Source: JBGTFE01 sp049799955 (GTDB lineage: Bacteria > Acidobacteriota > Blastocatellia > Pyrinomonadales > Pyrinomonadaceae). From it: a stretch of 64,000 nucleotides of DNA. Of this stretch, positions 8,054 to 16,334 are shown one piece after another. Within the stretch, counting starts at the first letter, position 1. Each line of letters opens with the position of its first letter. The notes below the pieces were generated by a model. That model did no database searches. It was not told the DNA's origin and saw nothing but the letters and a program-made list of their open reading frames with translations. Position numbers and translations under genes: made by a program. The stretch covers positions 13,867 to 77,866 of the forward strand of contig JBARIW010000058.1 of the NCBI GenBank assembly GCA_049799955.1, read 5' to 3'.

Positions 8054-8899
8054 ATGAAAATTCTCGTAACCGGCGGAAGCGGATTTCTTGGAACTCACGT
8101 TCGCGCATTTTTCGATGCCGACGATTTTTCGCGGCGTTCTAATCTCGATTTGCTGAATATGCATGACACGCAGATTGTCGCCGATTACGATGTCGTCATT
8201 CATCTCGCCGCGCATTTGGACAAATCGCCCGATGCGGCTGAAGAAGTTTTTCTGACAAACGTAGAAGGAACGGTCAACCTGCTTCGCGCGATGAAAAAAG
8301 ATTCGGTTTTTATTTTTGCCTCGACAAAGGACGTTTACGGCAGATTTGCCGATAATTATTTTGAAGTTCCCGAAATGTGCCCGACGGTTTATTCCGGTCA
8401 ATCGGTGCTCGAATGGTCAAAGCTGATTGCCGAAAGATATGTCGATTTTTACGCGCATCAGAACAATTTTCGTTCGTGCATCTTTCGTCTTTCGACCGTT
8501 TACGCGCCAAATTCCGAGGGAAACACGCCGAATTTTGTTTCGCATTATGTCGATGCGATAAATAAAGGCGAAACGCTCCGGCTTCCGGCGGGCGGCGCGC
8601 CGAGACGCGATTTGCTGGCGGTCGAAGATTTCGCGCGCGCCTGCGAAGCTTTTACCGATTCGATAATTCGACACGGACTTTACAATCTCGGCGGCGGGCG
8701 CGAAAACGCGCTTTCTTTGCGCGAATTGGTAAAAAAATTAGAAGAAGTCTCAAATTATCAGGCAATAATTGACGAAGAAAACCCTCTGCCCGCGCCCGTT
8801 CCGATGAATTACGTTTCGGATTTGAGTTTAATCAAACAGGAACTGGACTGGAAACCGGAGATTTCGCTTGAAAAAGGACTCAGGACATTGTTCATTTAA
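8054..8899 (+). CDS. NAD-dependent epimerase/dehydratase (extended SDR)
   Basis: This 281-residue protein opens with the NAD-binding glycine motif MKILVTGGSGFLGTH. It contains VIHLAAHLDKS (core strand 4), an ASTKDVYG stretch and the catalytic-type YxxxK in the SVLEWSKLIAE region, where the usual Tyr appears replaced (VYSGQSVLEWSKL), so the exact active site is uncertain. The C-terminal part (YNLGGGRENALSLRELVKKL) matches nucleotide-sugar epimerases. The substrate is probably a nucleotide sugar for surface polysaccharide, as the next gene is an LPS heptosyltransferase. Its stop codon lies in the left arm of a repeat. Confidence 0.85.
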   Translation: MKILVTGGSGFLGTHVRAFFDADDFSRRSNLDLLNMHDTQIVADYDVVIHLAAHLDKSPDAAEEVFLTNVEGTVNLLRAMKKDSVFIFASTKDVYGRFADNYFEVPEMCPTVYSGQSVLEWSKLIAERYVDFYAHQNNFRSCIFRLSTVYAPNSEGNTPNFVSHYVDAINKGETLRLPAGGAPRRDLLAVEDFARACEAFTDSIIRHGLYNLGGGRENALSLRELVKKLEEVSNYQAIIDEENPLPAPVPMNYVSDLSLIKQELDWKPEISLEKGLRTLFI

Positions 8900-8961
8900 C
8901 ATTTATTATTTATCAGATTGTTTCTCTCCAATGTTAAATGATAAATGTTAAATGATAAATG
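8893..8961. repeat. Inverted array carrying a stop codon in one arm and a start codon in the other
   Basis: The left arm at 8893-8915 (CATTTAACATTTATTATTTATCA) includes the TAA of the epimerase gene. The right arm at 8930-8961 (GATAAAT/GTTAAAT units) includes the ATG of the heptosyltransferase gene at 8959. The element thus forms the entire junction between the two genes. Confidence 0.8.
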
Positions 8962-9987
8962 AAAATTCTCGTGCGCGGAACAAATTGGATTGGCGATGCG
9001 GTGATGACGATTCCCGCTTTGCGCGAGCTTCGGCGGATTTTTCCCGACGCGGAAATTTCGCTTCACACGCGCTCGTGGGCGAGAGGAATTTTTCAGGACG
9101 CCGAATTTATCAACGAAATTCTTACCTTTGAAACGGAAAGCTCGAAAATCAAAATCGTTCTCGAACAATCTAATATTCTAAAAGAAAAAAATTTCGATTT
9201 AGCCGTTTTGTTTCCGAACTCATTGGAATCGGCTTTGATTGCGCGGCTCGCAAAAATCCCGAAACGCTTCGGTTACGCAAAAGACGGCAGAAGCTTTCTG
9301 CTTTCCGATGCGGTCGAAATTCCCGAATGGAAAAACGAGCGGCACGAAGTTTTTTATTATCTGAATCTCGCTGCTCAAATCGAAAAAAGCTATTTTGGAA
9401 CGCAGACGGTTTTGGAAAATGAGCCGCGCGTTGATTTAAACGTTTCCGAAGAAAGAAGAATCGAAGCGCGAAAGATTTTAGAGGAAAACGGCGTCGATTT
9501 GTCTAAAAAAACGGTCGCGCTCGGCGTCGGCTCGACAAATTCGAGGGCGAAACGCTGGCAGGCGGAAAGCTACGCTAAGTTAAATAACAAACTGCAAGTC
9601 GAATTGAGCGCGAATGTAATTCTTGTCGGAACGAAAGACGAATTGGACGTTTCGAACGAAGTTTTTGAAAAATCCGAAAAAAAGCCTTTAATTTTGACGG
9701 GCAAAACGAATCTGGCGCAGGCTGGCGCAATTTTGAGCGAGATTGACCTTCTCGTTTCAAACGATATGGGCTTGGCACACATCGCGCCTGCCGTCGGGAC
9801 GCAAACAATCGTCATTTTCGGTCCGACAAACGAAAAAACGACGCAGCCAATCGGCTCGGAAATTATCCGAAAATCGGTCGAATGCTCGCCCTGTATGCTG
9901 CGCGATTGCCCGATTGACCATCGCTGTATGACGCGAATTTCGGCGGACGAAGTTTTTGAGAAAGCAATTTCAATCTTAAATCAATAA
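8959..9987 (+). CDS. waaF: ADP-heptose--LPS heptosyltransferase (WaaF type)
   Basis: This 342-residue GT9 glycosyltransferase adds heptose to the LPS inner core on the cytoplasmic face. It starts MKILVRGTNWIGDAVMTIPA, the typical N-terminal motif with the catalytic Asp. A central LFPNSLESALIARLAKIPKR loop and the nucleotide-sugar site VSNDMGLAHIAPAVGTQTIV followed by FGPTNEKTT match the family. The C-terminal CSPCMLRDCPIDHRCM cysteine cluster is also common in GT9 enzymes. GmhB (ADP-heptose precursor pathway) is encoded three genes downstream. The ATG lies inside a repeat arm. Confidence 0.9.
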   Translation: MKILVRGTNWIGDAVMTIPALRELRRIFPDAEISLHTRSWARGIFQDAEFINEILTFETESSKIKIVLEQSNILKEKNFDLAVLFPNSLESALIARLAKIPKRFGYAKDGRSFLLSDAVEIPEWKNERHEVFYYLNLAAQIEKSYFGTQTVLENEPRVDLNVSEERRIEARKILEENGVDLSKKTVALGVGSTNSRAKRWQAESYAKLNNKLQVELSANVILVGTKDELDVSNEVFEKSEKKPLILTGKTNLAQAGAILSEIDLLVSNDMGLAHIAPAVGTQTIVIFGPTNEKTTQPIGSEIIRKSVECSPCMLRDCPIDHRCMTRISADEVFEKAISILNQ

Positions 9988-9992
9988 AATTT

Positions 9993-10232
9993 ATGATAAA
10001 ATTTCGTCGTATAATAGAGCCGATTGAAAAAATTGAAATTATCGCCCGGCGTTTTTCAATTGACGAACTGGCTTTATTACAAAAACGATTTGGCGGCAGG
10101 AATTGGCGAAAATTGAAAGGTCAGGCTCACGTCGAGCTTTATACGGGTGAAATCCGTTTTGCCGAAATTCATTGGTATGAATGTCACGGCATTGGCAAAA
10201 GAAAAATTAAGGTCAAACAATTGCTTGATTAA
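9993..10232 (+). CDS. Conserved-looking small protein, unknown function
   Basis: This 79-residue basic protein contains IEIIARRFSIDELALLQKRF and GRNWRKLKGQAHVEL, and ends HGIGKRKIKVKQLLD. The sequence reads like a compact alpha/beta fold, with a charged helix and a beta hairpin carrying HWYECHGIGK. It starts 5 bp after the heptosyltransferase stop and is followed 4 bp later by another small gene, so the three form one transcription unit. I cannot name a family; a paired role with the next small gene is inference. Confidence 0.6.
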   Translation: MIKFRRIIEPIEKIEIIARRFSIDELALLQKRFGGRNWRKLKGQAHVELYTGEIRFAEIHWYECHGIGKRKIKVKQLLD

Positions 10233-10236
10233 AGTT

Positions 10237-10470
10237 ATGAAAATTATAGGTTTTGCATTGTGTTTGGAATACGACGAAGACGAAGATTTCGTCCCGAACA
10301 AACTCTATCCGGTACTACAGCCGCTCAGAAACGACCCGCAGGGACATTTGCGAATCGTTGACGAAAGCGGCGAAGATTTTCTCTATCCCGAAATTTATTT
10401 TGAAATTGTTAAATTAAACGAACCCGCACAAAACAGATTAATCGATTATTTTGAATCCGCAGCAGTTTGA
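10237..10470 (+). CDS. Small acidic protein, unknown function
   Basis: The start at 10237 (MKIIGFALCLEYDEDEDFVP) was chosen over the open-frame start at 10147 because the latter overlaps the previous gene and has no conserved-looking residues. The 77-residue product is acidic and contains NKLYPVLQPLRNDPQGHLRI and SGEDFLYPEIYFEIV, which resembles small SH3-like beta proteins that start 'gkiYpv'. Function is unknown. It is the partner of the preceding basic gene and overlaps the possible upstream TTG start of gmhB. Confidence 0.6.
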   Translation: MKIIGFALCLEYDEDEDFVPNKLYPVLQPLRNDPQGHLRIVDESGEDFLYPEIYFEIVKLNEPAQNRLIDYFESAAV

Positions 10471-10484
10471 AATATATCTTTTCA

Positions 10485-11024
10485 ATGACCGGCAAACAAA
10501 AAGCAGTTTTCATCGACCGCGACGGGACTTTGATTGAAGAAGTAAATTTTCTTCACAAAGTCGAAGAACTGCGCTTTTTTCCTTTTACGGTCGAGGCAAT
10601 ACGGCTTTTGAAGGAAAACGGTTTTCTCGTCGTCGTCGTTACAAACCAATCGGGCATCGGGCGAAAAATCTTCGACGAATCGGCGATGCACGAGATTCAC
10701 GACAAAATTCAGGCTGATTTGACCGGCGAGCTAAACGGGTTTTATTTTTGCCCGCATCTGCCGGACGAAGGCTGCGCCTGCCGCAAGCCGAATCTTGGGA
10801 TGATTGAGGCGGCTTGCGCCGATTTTTCAATCGATTTGGAACATTCGTGGATGATTGGCGATAAAGCGATTGACGTTGAAACAGGTTTTAATGCCGGAAT
10901 AAAAACTGCGCTCGTTTTAACCGGATACGGACAAAAAACTGTGAAAAGTTTGGAGAGAAAACCCGACGTGATTGCGGAAAATTTGTTGGATGCAGTAAAA
11001 GAAATCATCGAAAAGTGTCAGTAG
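10485..11024 (+). CDS. gmhB: D-glycero-D-manno-heptose-1,7-bisphosphate 7-phosphatase
   Basis: This 179-residue HAD-superfamily phosphatase removes the C7 phosphate in ADP-heptose synthesis. Motif I is AVFIDRDGTLIEE (nucleophile and acid/base Asp), motif II VVVTNQSGIGR, and motif IV MIGDKAIDVETG. The zinc-loop cysteines typical of GmhB are seen in YFCPHLPDEGCACRKPN. The ATG at 10485 is preferred; a TTG at 10467, overlapping the previous stop, would add six residues. The product of this pathway is the donor used by the nearby heptosyltransferase. Confidence 0.9.
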   Translation: MTGKQKAVFIDRDGTLIEEVNFLHKVEELRFFPFTVEAIRLLKENGFLVVVVTNQSGIGRKIFDESAMHEIHDKIQADLTGELNGFYFCPHLPDEGCACRKPNLGMIEAACADFSIDLEHSWMIGDKAIDVETGFNAGIKTALVLTGYGQKTVKSLERKPDVIAENLLDAVKEIIEKCQ

Positions 11025-11026
11025 CC

Positions 11027-11079
11027 CGCGCGTTAGTAACGACTATTGAGGCTGACTGTGAAGCCCTTGCTAACGCGCG
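11027..11079. repeat. CGCG-type intergenic palindrome
   Basis: A perfect 10-bp inverted repeat (CGCGCGTTAG at 11027-11036, complement at 11070-11079) separates the convergent gmhB and cupin genes, with inner sequence TAACGACTATT..AAGCCCTTG. It has no T-run, so it resembles a REP-like palindrome rather than a classic terminator. A similar CGCG-rich palindrome lies at 49471-49517. Confidence 0.75.
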
Positions 11080-11082
11080 ACT

Positions 11083-11433
11083 TTAGTTTCTTCCGAAATC
11101 GTCTTCATAGCGTTCTATATCGTCTTCGCCGAAATAATCGCCTGTCTGCGTTTCGATAAAGATTAGCAATTCTTTCGCTTCGGGATTTTCGACGCGATGT
11201 TTGTCGCCGATTTTTATATCGACGGTTTCGCCTGTTTTGACAATGATTTCGCGGTCGTTCAAAGTTACTTTGGCTGTGCCGCGCACGACGAACCAGTGTT
11301 CGGCGCGGCGTTTGTGGCTTTGATAGCTGAGACGTTTTTCGGGCAGAACTTCGATTCTTTTTACCTTGAAATTTTCGCCTTCGTCCAGAACCGTGTAGTT
11401 TCCCCAGGGGCGCTCGTCGTGTTCATTCATCAT
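11083..11433 (-). CDS. Mannose-6-phosphate isomerase type II cupin
   Basis: This 116-residue single cupin shows ERPWGNYTVLDEGENFKVKR and the metal-binding cupin motifs YQSHKRRAEHWFVVRGTAKV and GDKHRVENPEAKELLIFIE. It matches the isomerase domain of bifunctional mannose-1-phosphate guanylyltransferase/mannose-6-phosphate isomerases, here as a stand-alone protein that would interconvert fructose-6-P and mannose-6-P. The start ATGATG lies at the edge of an ATTTATC heptamer array, so either Met (11433 or 11430) may be used. It is divergent from pilS. Confidence 0.85.
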   Translation of the reverse strand: MMNEHDERPWGNYTVLDEGENFKVKRIEVLPEKRLSYQSHKRRAEHWFVVRGTAKVTLNDREIIVKTGETVDIKIGDKHRVENPEAKELLIFIETQTGDYFGEDDIERYEDDFGRN

Positions 11434-11474
11434 TTATCATTTATCATTTATCGGTAAATCAATTGTCAAATGAT
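11424..11474. repeat. ATTTATC heptamer array in a divergent promoter region
   Basis: Three to four copies of CATTTAT (11431-11452) face AAATGATAAA at 11468-11477. The array begins inside the first codons of the cupin gene and fills most of the spacer to pilS. Confidence 0.75.
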
Positions 11475-11489
11475 AAAATAAAAAGCGCA

Positions 11490-13232
11490 ATGAAGCTAAA
11501 CGAAAAGTTTTTTTCAAACGAGACGAATCTGATGCAGAAAATTCAGACGCTGATTATCGGTCGGCTGCTCGTGATTTTTCTGCTTCTTGTGGCAAGCTGG
11601 ATTTACAACAGCGGCGGAAATCTGAAGCTTTCGCAGGACAATTTCCCGCAATACCTGTTTTTGATTTTTCTAATCTCGGTCGGGCTGACGATTGTTTATT
11701 TTTTCGTTCTGCGCCTGAGCAAAAACTATGTCTGGCAGATTCGCACGCAGTTTCTGCTCGACGCGCTTTTGATAACGTGGCTGGTCTGGCGGACGGGCGA
11801 TTTAACTTCGCCTTATTTAATGCTTTATATCGTTTCAATCAGCATTTCCAGCCTTTTTCTTTCGGCTCGCGAGACGATTTTGATGTCCTCGTTATCCGTT
11901 TTTCTGTTTACGATTTTATCGGTTTCGGTCGCTTCGGGCTTGATTCGCTCATTCGGTGTAACGCCCGAGCCTTCGAAAGCGATTCAGATTATCGGGTTTA
12001 ACGATGTCGCCTTTCTCGTCGTCGGATTGCTCGCGTCGCGTCTCTCGTATCGACGCGCTTCGGGCGAAAAATTAAAGGAAACGGCGAAAACGCTGGCGAA
12101 TCTGCGCGTTTTGCACGAACGCATTGTCGAATCGATTCGTTCGGGCTTGATTACGACCGATTTGGAAGGAAACATTTACACGTTCAACGCGACTGCCGCC
12201 GAAATTACCGGCTACACGGCTGAAGAAATGCGCGGAAAATCGGTTTATTCGCTTTTCGGCGACATCCAGCTTCCGATTAAAGACGCGCTCGACGCGACCG
12301 AGACGGGCGACCAGCCGCCGCGTTTTGAAACCGACGTGATAACGCCCGAAGATTTTGCCGTGCGCGTCGGCTACGGCGTTTCGCCGCTTTATTCCGAAGA
12401 CGGCGAGACGACCGGGCTGATTATAACTTTTCAGGATTTGACCGAGATTCGCTCGATTGAAGAAAGCGGAAGGCGCAAAGACCGTCTCGCCGCAGTCGGG
12501 CGCGTCGCCGCAGGTTTGGCGCACGAAATCCGTAATCCGCTCGGCGCGATGCGCGGCGCGATTCAGGTTTTGCAGTCGCAGACGCCGCCCGAATCTTCGC
12601 AAGCCCAACTGATGGAAATTATTTTGCGCGAATCCGACCGTTTGAATAAAATCATCACTAATTTTCTGACTTACGCCCGACCGCGCGTCAGCAATTTCTC
12701 GGAAATCGACGTGCGCGAAGCGATTAACGACACATTCACGCTTTTGAAACACAGTCCCGATGTCGCCGAAAATCATGTTCTCGAAGCCGTTCTACCCGAA
12801 AATCCGGTGATGATTTCTGCTGACCCGACGCAATTAAAACAAATTTTCTGGAATCTGGCGCGAAACTCGATTCAGGCAATGACCGAAGGCGGAATGCTGA
12901 AAGTAATTTTGGAAAAAATAAATAAAGACCGCATCAGAATCCTTTTTGAAGACACCGGACGCGGAATGCCGCCCGAACAGGTCGAACAGCTTTTCGAGCC
13001 TTTTTCCACCTCGACGACCGGCGGAACAGGTCTCGGGCTTTCAATCGTTTATCAAATCATCCGCGACCACAACGGGATGATAAACGTCCGAAGTCTCGAA
13101 AACAAAGGCACGACGATAACGATTGAGATGCCGACCGAATTTCGCGCGCAGAGCGTCGCGAACGAAGACAAAACGGGCGAAGCGGCAACGCAAGGCTCGC
13201 GCATTGAAAGCCTTTTGACGGTCAGAAAATAA
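11490..13232 (+). CDS. pilS: Membrane sensor histidine kinase PilS (NtrB family)
   Basis: The 580-residue protein has about six N-terminal membrane helices (residues about 20-205). A PAS domain follows (ESIRSGLITTDLEGNIYTFN, about 220-310), then HisKA with phospho-accepting His in AGLAHEIRNPLGAM (about 345), and a HATPase with N box WNLARNSIQAM, G1 DTGRGMP and G2 TGGTGLGLSIVYQI. The six-helix sensor plus PAS plus NtrB-like kinase, followed by an NtrC-type regulator and type IV pilins, identifies PilS. The start at 11490 was chosen; the upstream TTG start lies in a repeat. Confidence 0.9.
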   Translation: MKLNEKFFSNETNLMQKIQTLIIGRLLVIFLLLVASWIYNSGGNLKLSQDNFPQYLFLIFLISVGLTIVYFFVLRLSKNYVWQIRTQFLLDALLITWLVWRTGDLTSPYLMLYIVSISISSLFLSARETILMSSLSVFLFTILSVSVASGLIRSFGVTPEPSKAIQIIGFNDVAFLVVGLLASRLSYRRASGEKLKETAKTLANLRVLHERIVESIRSGLITTDLEGNIYTFNATAAEITGYTAEEMRGKSVYSLFGDIQLPIKDALDATETGDQPPRFETDVITPEDFAVRVGYGVSPLYSEDGETTGLIITFQDLTEIRSIEESGRRKDRLAAVGRVAAGLAHEIRNPLGAMRGAIQVLQSQTPPESSQAQLMEIILRESDRLNKIITNFLTYARPRVSNFSEIDVREAINDTFTLLKHSPDVAENHVLEAVLPENPVMISADPTQLKQIFWNLARNSIQAMTEGGMLKVILEKINKDRIRILFEDTGRGMPPEQVEQLFEPFSTSTTGGTGLGLSIVYQIIRDHNGMINVRSLENKGTTITIEMPTEFRAQSVANEDKTGEAATQGSRIESLLTVRK

Positions 13233-13336
13233 TTTTTCCTTGAACAAACGGCTTCTATCTGTAAAAATATACAAAGCGGAAAAATTTTCGCGCTCCAGTC
13301 CGCTGATGTCCTTCTTTTACCGATTGAGATTTTCCA

Positions 13337-14731
13337 ATGGCAAATTTATTAATTGTTGACGATGAACAGAGTTACAGGCAGCTTTTAAGCCTCGTTTTTG
13401 AAGGCGACGGGCATAAGATTCGCACGGCGATGAACGGGCGCGATGCGGTTGCCAAATTACAGGAAGAAGCGGCTGAAGTAATCATCACCGATGTTCGGAT
13501 GCCCGACATGGACGGCATCGAGCTGCTTCGAGCGGCGCGTGAGTTTCTGCCGGATGTCGGCGTCGTTTTAATGACCGCGTTTGCGACTGTCGATACGGCG
13601 CGTGAGGCATTTAAGCTCGGCGCGGACGATTTTATTCAAAAACCGTTTGATGTCGAAGAACTGAAAATCATCGTCAAAAAAGCTCTCGAAAAACAGGTCT
13701 TAATCACGGAAAACCGCGCCTTTAAACGAGCGCAGCGCGACCGCGGAAGCGTCAAAAACATCATCGGACATTCGGATAAAATGCAGGCGGTTTATCAAAT
13801 GATTGAAACCGTCGCCGAAGTCCAGTCAACCGTTTTGATTCAGGGCGAATCGGGAACGGGAAAAGAATTAGTCGCGCGCGCGATTCACGATTTAAGCCCG
13901 CGCGCGGAAAAACCTTTTATCTCGATAAACTGCGGCGCGTTTACCGACACTTTGCTCGAAAGCGAGCTTTTCGGCTACATCAAAGGCTCGTTTACCGGCG
14001 CGAACGCAAATCGTAAAGGTCTTTTTGAAGCCGCGCACAAAGGGACGATTTTTCTCGACGAAATCGGCGAGATGTCGCCCGCGATGCAGGTAAAACTGCT
14101 GCGCGTTTTGCAGGAAAGACGCGTTCGTCCCGTCGGCGCGCACGACGAGCTTCCGGTTGACGCGCGCGTAATTGCCGCGACAAATCGCGATTTGAAGTCT
14201 ATGACCGATGACGGAAGCTTCCGCGAAGATTTATTTTACAGAATCTCGGTTATCCCGATTTCCCTGCCGCCGCTGCGCGAGCGTCGCGAAGATATTCCTG
14301 ACCTCGTCGCGCATTTTATAAAAAAATTCTGCGACCAGACCGGCAGAGAGGTTTCCATTTCGCCGAAAACAATGGAGATTCTGGAAAATTATACATGGCA
14401 CGGCAACGTCCGCGAGCTTGAACACACGATTGAACGCGCCGTCGCGCTCGAACGCGGCGAAGAAATCCAGCCCGAACGACTGCCTGAACACATCACAAAC
14501 TACAATCCCGAACGCATCAACGCCGAATTCGATTTGCCAGACAACGGGATAAATCTCGCCACGCATCTCGAAAATCTGGAGAAAACCTACGTCGTCGAAG
14601 CTCTAAAACGCAGCGGCGGAAATCAAACCCGCGCCGCCGAGCTGCTGCAAATGCAGGTTCGCTCGCTTCGCCACCTGCTCGACAAACACAGCATCCGCAC
14701 GCTTTCAGCCCAGATGCGAAACAGCGAGTGA
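13337..14731 (+). CDS. pilR: Sigma-54-dependent response regulator PilR (NtrC family)
   Basis: This 464-residue regulator has a receiver domain (MANLLIVDDEQSYR, phosphorylated Asp in IITDVRMPDMDG, Lys in IQKPFDVEEL). The AAA+ activator domain has Walker A GESGTGKELVARAI, the sigma-54 contact loop (GAFTGA-type, here GSFTGA), and Walker B FLDEIGEM. A Fis-type helix-turn-helix follows at the C-terminus (QTRAAELLQMQVRSLRHLL). It would activate the two pilin promoters downstream, which both have sigma-54-like elements. It lies 104 bp after pilS. Confidence 0.93.
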   Translation: MANLLIVDDEQSYRQLLSLVFEGDGHKIRTAMNGRDAVAKLQEEAAEVIITDVRMPDMDGIELLRAAREFLPDVGVVLMTAFATVDTAREAFKLGADDFIQKPFDVEELKIIVKKALEKQVLITENRAFKRAQRDRGSVKNIIGHSDKMQAVYQMIETVAEVQSTVLIQGESGTGKELVARAIHDLSPRAEKPFISINCGAFTDTLLESELFGYIKGSFTGANANRKGLFEAAHKGTIFLDEIGEMSPAMQVKLLRVLQERRVRPVGAHDELPVDARVIAATNRDLKSMTDDGSFREDLFYRISVIPISLPPLRERREDIPDLVAHFIKKFCDQTGREVSISPKTMEILENYTWHGNVRELEHTIERAVALERGEEIQPERLPEHITNYNPERINAEFDLPDNGINLATHLENLEKTYVVEALKRSGGNQTRAAELLQMQVRSLRHLLDKHSIRTLSAQMRNSE

Positions 14732-14734
14732 AAT

Positions 14735-14812
14735 AGTGAAAAACGAATAGTGAACAGTGAATAGTTTATGAAGTTTCCTTCATTATTCACTGTTCACTAT
14801 TCGTTTTTCACT
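14735..14812. repeat. Perfect 29-bp inverted repeat of GTGAACA heptamers
   Basis: 14735-14763 pairs perfectly with 14784-14812. The arms contain AGTGAAAAACGAATAGTGAACAGTGAATA-type units. It begins 4 bp after the pilR stop and separates pilR from the pilin promoter, so transcriptional insulation is plausible. Confidence 0.85.
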
Positions 14813-14963
14813 GATTTATGACATTTTTCGTCACCAATCGATTACCAAAAACTGTTAATTTACATATTCTGCCCGCCGAAGAAACTTCTTAAGGAAATTT
14901 CCATATTTGCTCAAATCGCCGTATTTACTGTCTTTTATTAACTTTTTCAATGTTAAAACCGTT

Positions 14964-14980
14964 TTGGCACACCGATTGAT
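14964..14980 (+). promoter_or_regulatory. Sigma-54-like promoter of the first pilin gene
   Basis: TTGGCAC (14964-14970) followed by TTGAT (14976-14980) puts GG and GA exactly 12 bp apart, the sigma-54 -24/-12 spacing. The -12 element has GA instead of the usual GC. The predicted start near 14990 leaves a 5' leader of about 59 nt before the pilin ATG. PilR is encoded immediately upstream. Confidence 0.7.
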
Positions 14981-15048
14981 TATAGATGGCAGTGCCTGAG
15001 AAAGGTAGAAAAAGACTTAGAAAATTTTAGGAGATTGTGTAAATTAAA

Positions 15049-15555
15049 ATGAAAAATCAAAAAGGTTTCTCGCTTATCGAACTTTTAATCGTTGTTGTTA
15101 TCATCGGCATCATTGCCGCTATCGCTATTCCGAATCTGTTGGCTTCGCGTCGCTCGGCTAACGAAGGTTCAGCTATTTCGTCGCTTCGCACGCTGCACGG
15201 CGCGGAAGTTACATATCAGTCCACATCGGGCGCTGGAAACTTTGGTTCCCTGGCAGCTTTGAACGGCGCCGGCTTGATTGACACCGTTATGATGAACGCG
15301 ACCAGCGCAGCTAATGCTAAAAGCGGTTACTACTTAACTTTAACCCCGGCAGCAGCAGCTTTGGGTATTCCGTCGAAATTTGACTGTGATTCACAGCCTG
15401 TTACACACACCACCGCGTCAGCGTTTGCAGCTACGGGCAGCCGTCGCTTCTTCATCACCGAAACCGGTGTTGTTTATGCAAATACCACGAATGCCGCGAT
15501 TACAGCCGATGCCACGACACGCGTTGTCTCGGGTGCTTCAGCTCTGAACAACTAA
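15049..15555 (+). CDS. pilA: Type IVa major pilin PilA (copy 1)
   Basis: The 168-residue prepilin has the class III leader MKNQKG cut before FSLIELLIVVVIIGI; Glu5 of the mature pilin is present. The hydrophobic assembly helix runs to about residue 30, then the RRSANE bend and a globular C-terminal domain with a single Cys (SKFDCDSQ) and repeated T/A-rich strands (SRRFFITETGVVYANT). AGGAGA precedes the start. It is followed by a rho-independent terminator, a sigma-54-like element and a close paralogue. It would be assembled by pilus genes encoded elsewhere. Confidence 0.95.
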   Translation: MKNQKGFSLIELLIVVVIIGIIAAIAIPNLLASRRSANEGSAISSLRTLHGAEVTYQSTSGAGNFGSLAALNGAGLIDTVMMNATSAANAKSGYYLTLTPAAAALGIPSKFDCDSQPVTHTTASAFAATGSRRFFITETGVVYANTTNAAITADATTRVVSGASALNN

Positions 15556-15579
15556 TAATTAATCAACAATTAATTGAAA

Positions 15580-15616
15580 AAAGAAAATCGTCGGCTCACG
15601 GCGATTTTCTTTTTTT
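15580..15616 (+). terminator. Rho-independent terminator after pilin 1
   Basis: AAAGAAAATCG (15580-15590) pairs with CGATTTTCTTT (15602-15612), followed by a T-run. It separates the two pilin genes into independent transcripts. Confidence 0.85.
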
Positions 15617-15751
15617 GGAATAACACTTTCCGTTACACGACTATTGACAATAACTGCTGTTTTATAACTTCCGAAACCGTTTCTTATCTTCCGGGATAAC
15701 CCGTTTCCCTGCATATACGACAACTTATCAATTACTTAAACATTTATATTC

Positions 15752-15768
15752 GTGGCACGAAATTTGTT
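15752..15768 (+). promoter_or_regulatory. Sigma-54-like promoter of the second pilin gene
   Basis: TGGCACG (15753-15759), then AAAT and TTGTT (15764-15768), fits the TGGCACG-N4-TTGCW pattern apart from one base in the -12 box. The predicted start near 15778 supports the ATG at 15817 as the pilin start, giving a leader of about 39 nt. Confidence 0.75.
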
Positions 15769-15816
15769 TAGATATATTTGGCTTCCATGTCAAAAAAACC
15801 CGAAAGTATTACAAAA

Positions 15817-16323
15817 ATGAAAAATCAAAAAGGCTTCTCGCTTATCGAACTTTTAATCGTCGTCGTTATCATCGGCATCATCGCCGCCATCGCTATTCCG
15901 AACTTGCTGGCTTCGCGCCGTTCTGCCAACGAAAGCGCCGCGATTGCCGCTCTCCGAACGATTCACGGCGCCGAAGGAACATATCAATCGACTTCCGGCG
16001 TGGGAAATTTCGGCAATTTTACCGCGCTTACAAACGCCGGTTTAGTTGACACCACACTGGCTAATTCGACTTCCGCGCCGAACGCAAGAAGCGGTTATTA
16101 TTATATCCTTTCAACGACGCCTGCCGCCGGAGGCGCTCCTTCTACCTTCCAGTGCGATTCGCAGCCGACGGTTCATACTTCCTCATCGTCTTATTCGGCA
16201 ACCGGCAGCCGTCGCTTTTTTATCACCGAAATCGGCGTGATTTATGCCAACACCGACAACGGCGCGATTACGGCAGATGCGACAACACGCGTTGTTTCCG
16301 GCGCTTCGCCCATAAACAACTAA
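15817..16323 (+). CDS. pilA: Type IVa pilin PilA (copy 2)
   Basis: The 168-residue prepilin is almost identical to copy 1 over the leader and first 35 mature residues (MKNQKG, FSLIELLIVVVIIGI, IPNLLASRRSANE). It diverges in the globular domain (for example TTPAAGGAPSTFQCDSQPTV versus the copy 1 loop) but keeps the SRRFFITE...VVSGAS C-terminus. The frame is open upstream to 15778 (TTG) and has an ATG at 15787. 15817 was chosen because it gives the standard six-residue leader and fits the sigma-54-like promoter. The pair may be major and alternative pilin. Confidence 0.93.
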   Translation: MKNQKGFSLIELLIVVVIIGIIAAIAIPNLLASRRSANESAAIAALRTIHGAEGTYQSTSGVGNFGNFTALTNAGLVDTTLANSTSAPNARSGYYYILSTTPAAGGAPSTFQCDSQPTVHTSSSSYSATGSRRFFITEIGVIYANTDNGAITADATTRVVSGASPINN

Positions 16324-16334
16324 CATTCGTTTGA

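Noticed and set aside
10467..10484. TTG start for gmhB overlapping the previous stop codon
   Set aside because: The ATG at 10485 immediately precedes the conserved HAD motif; the TTG adds six unsupported residues. Kept only as an alternative.
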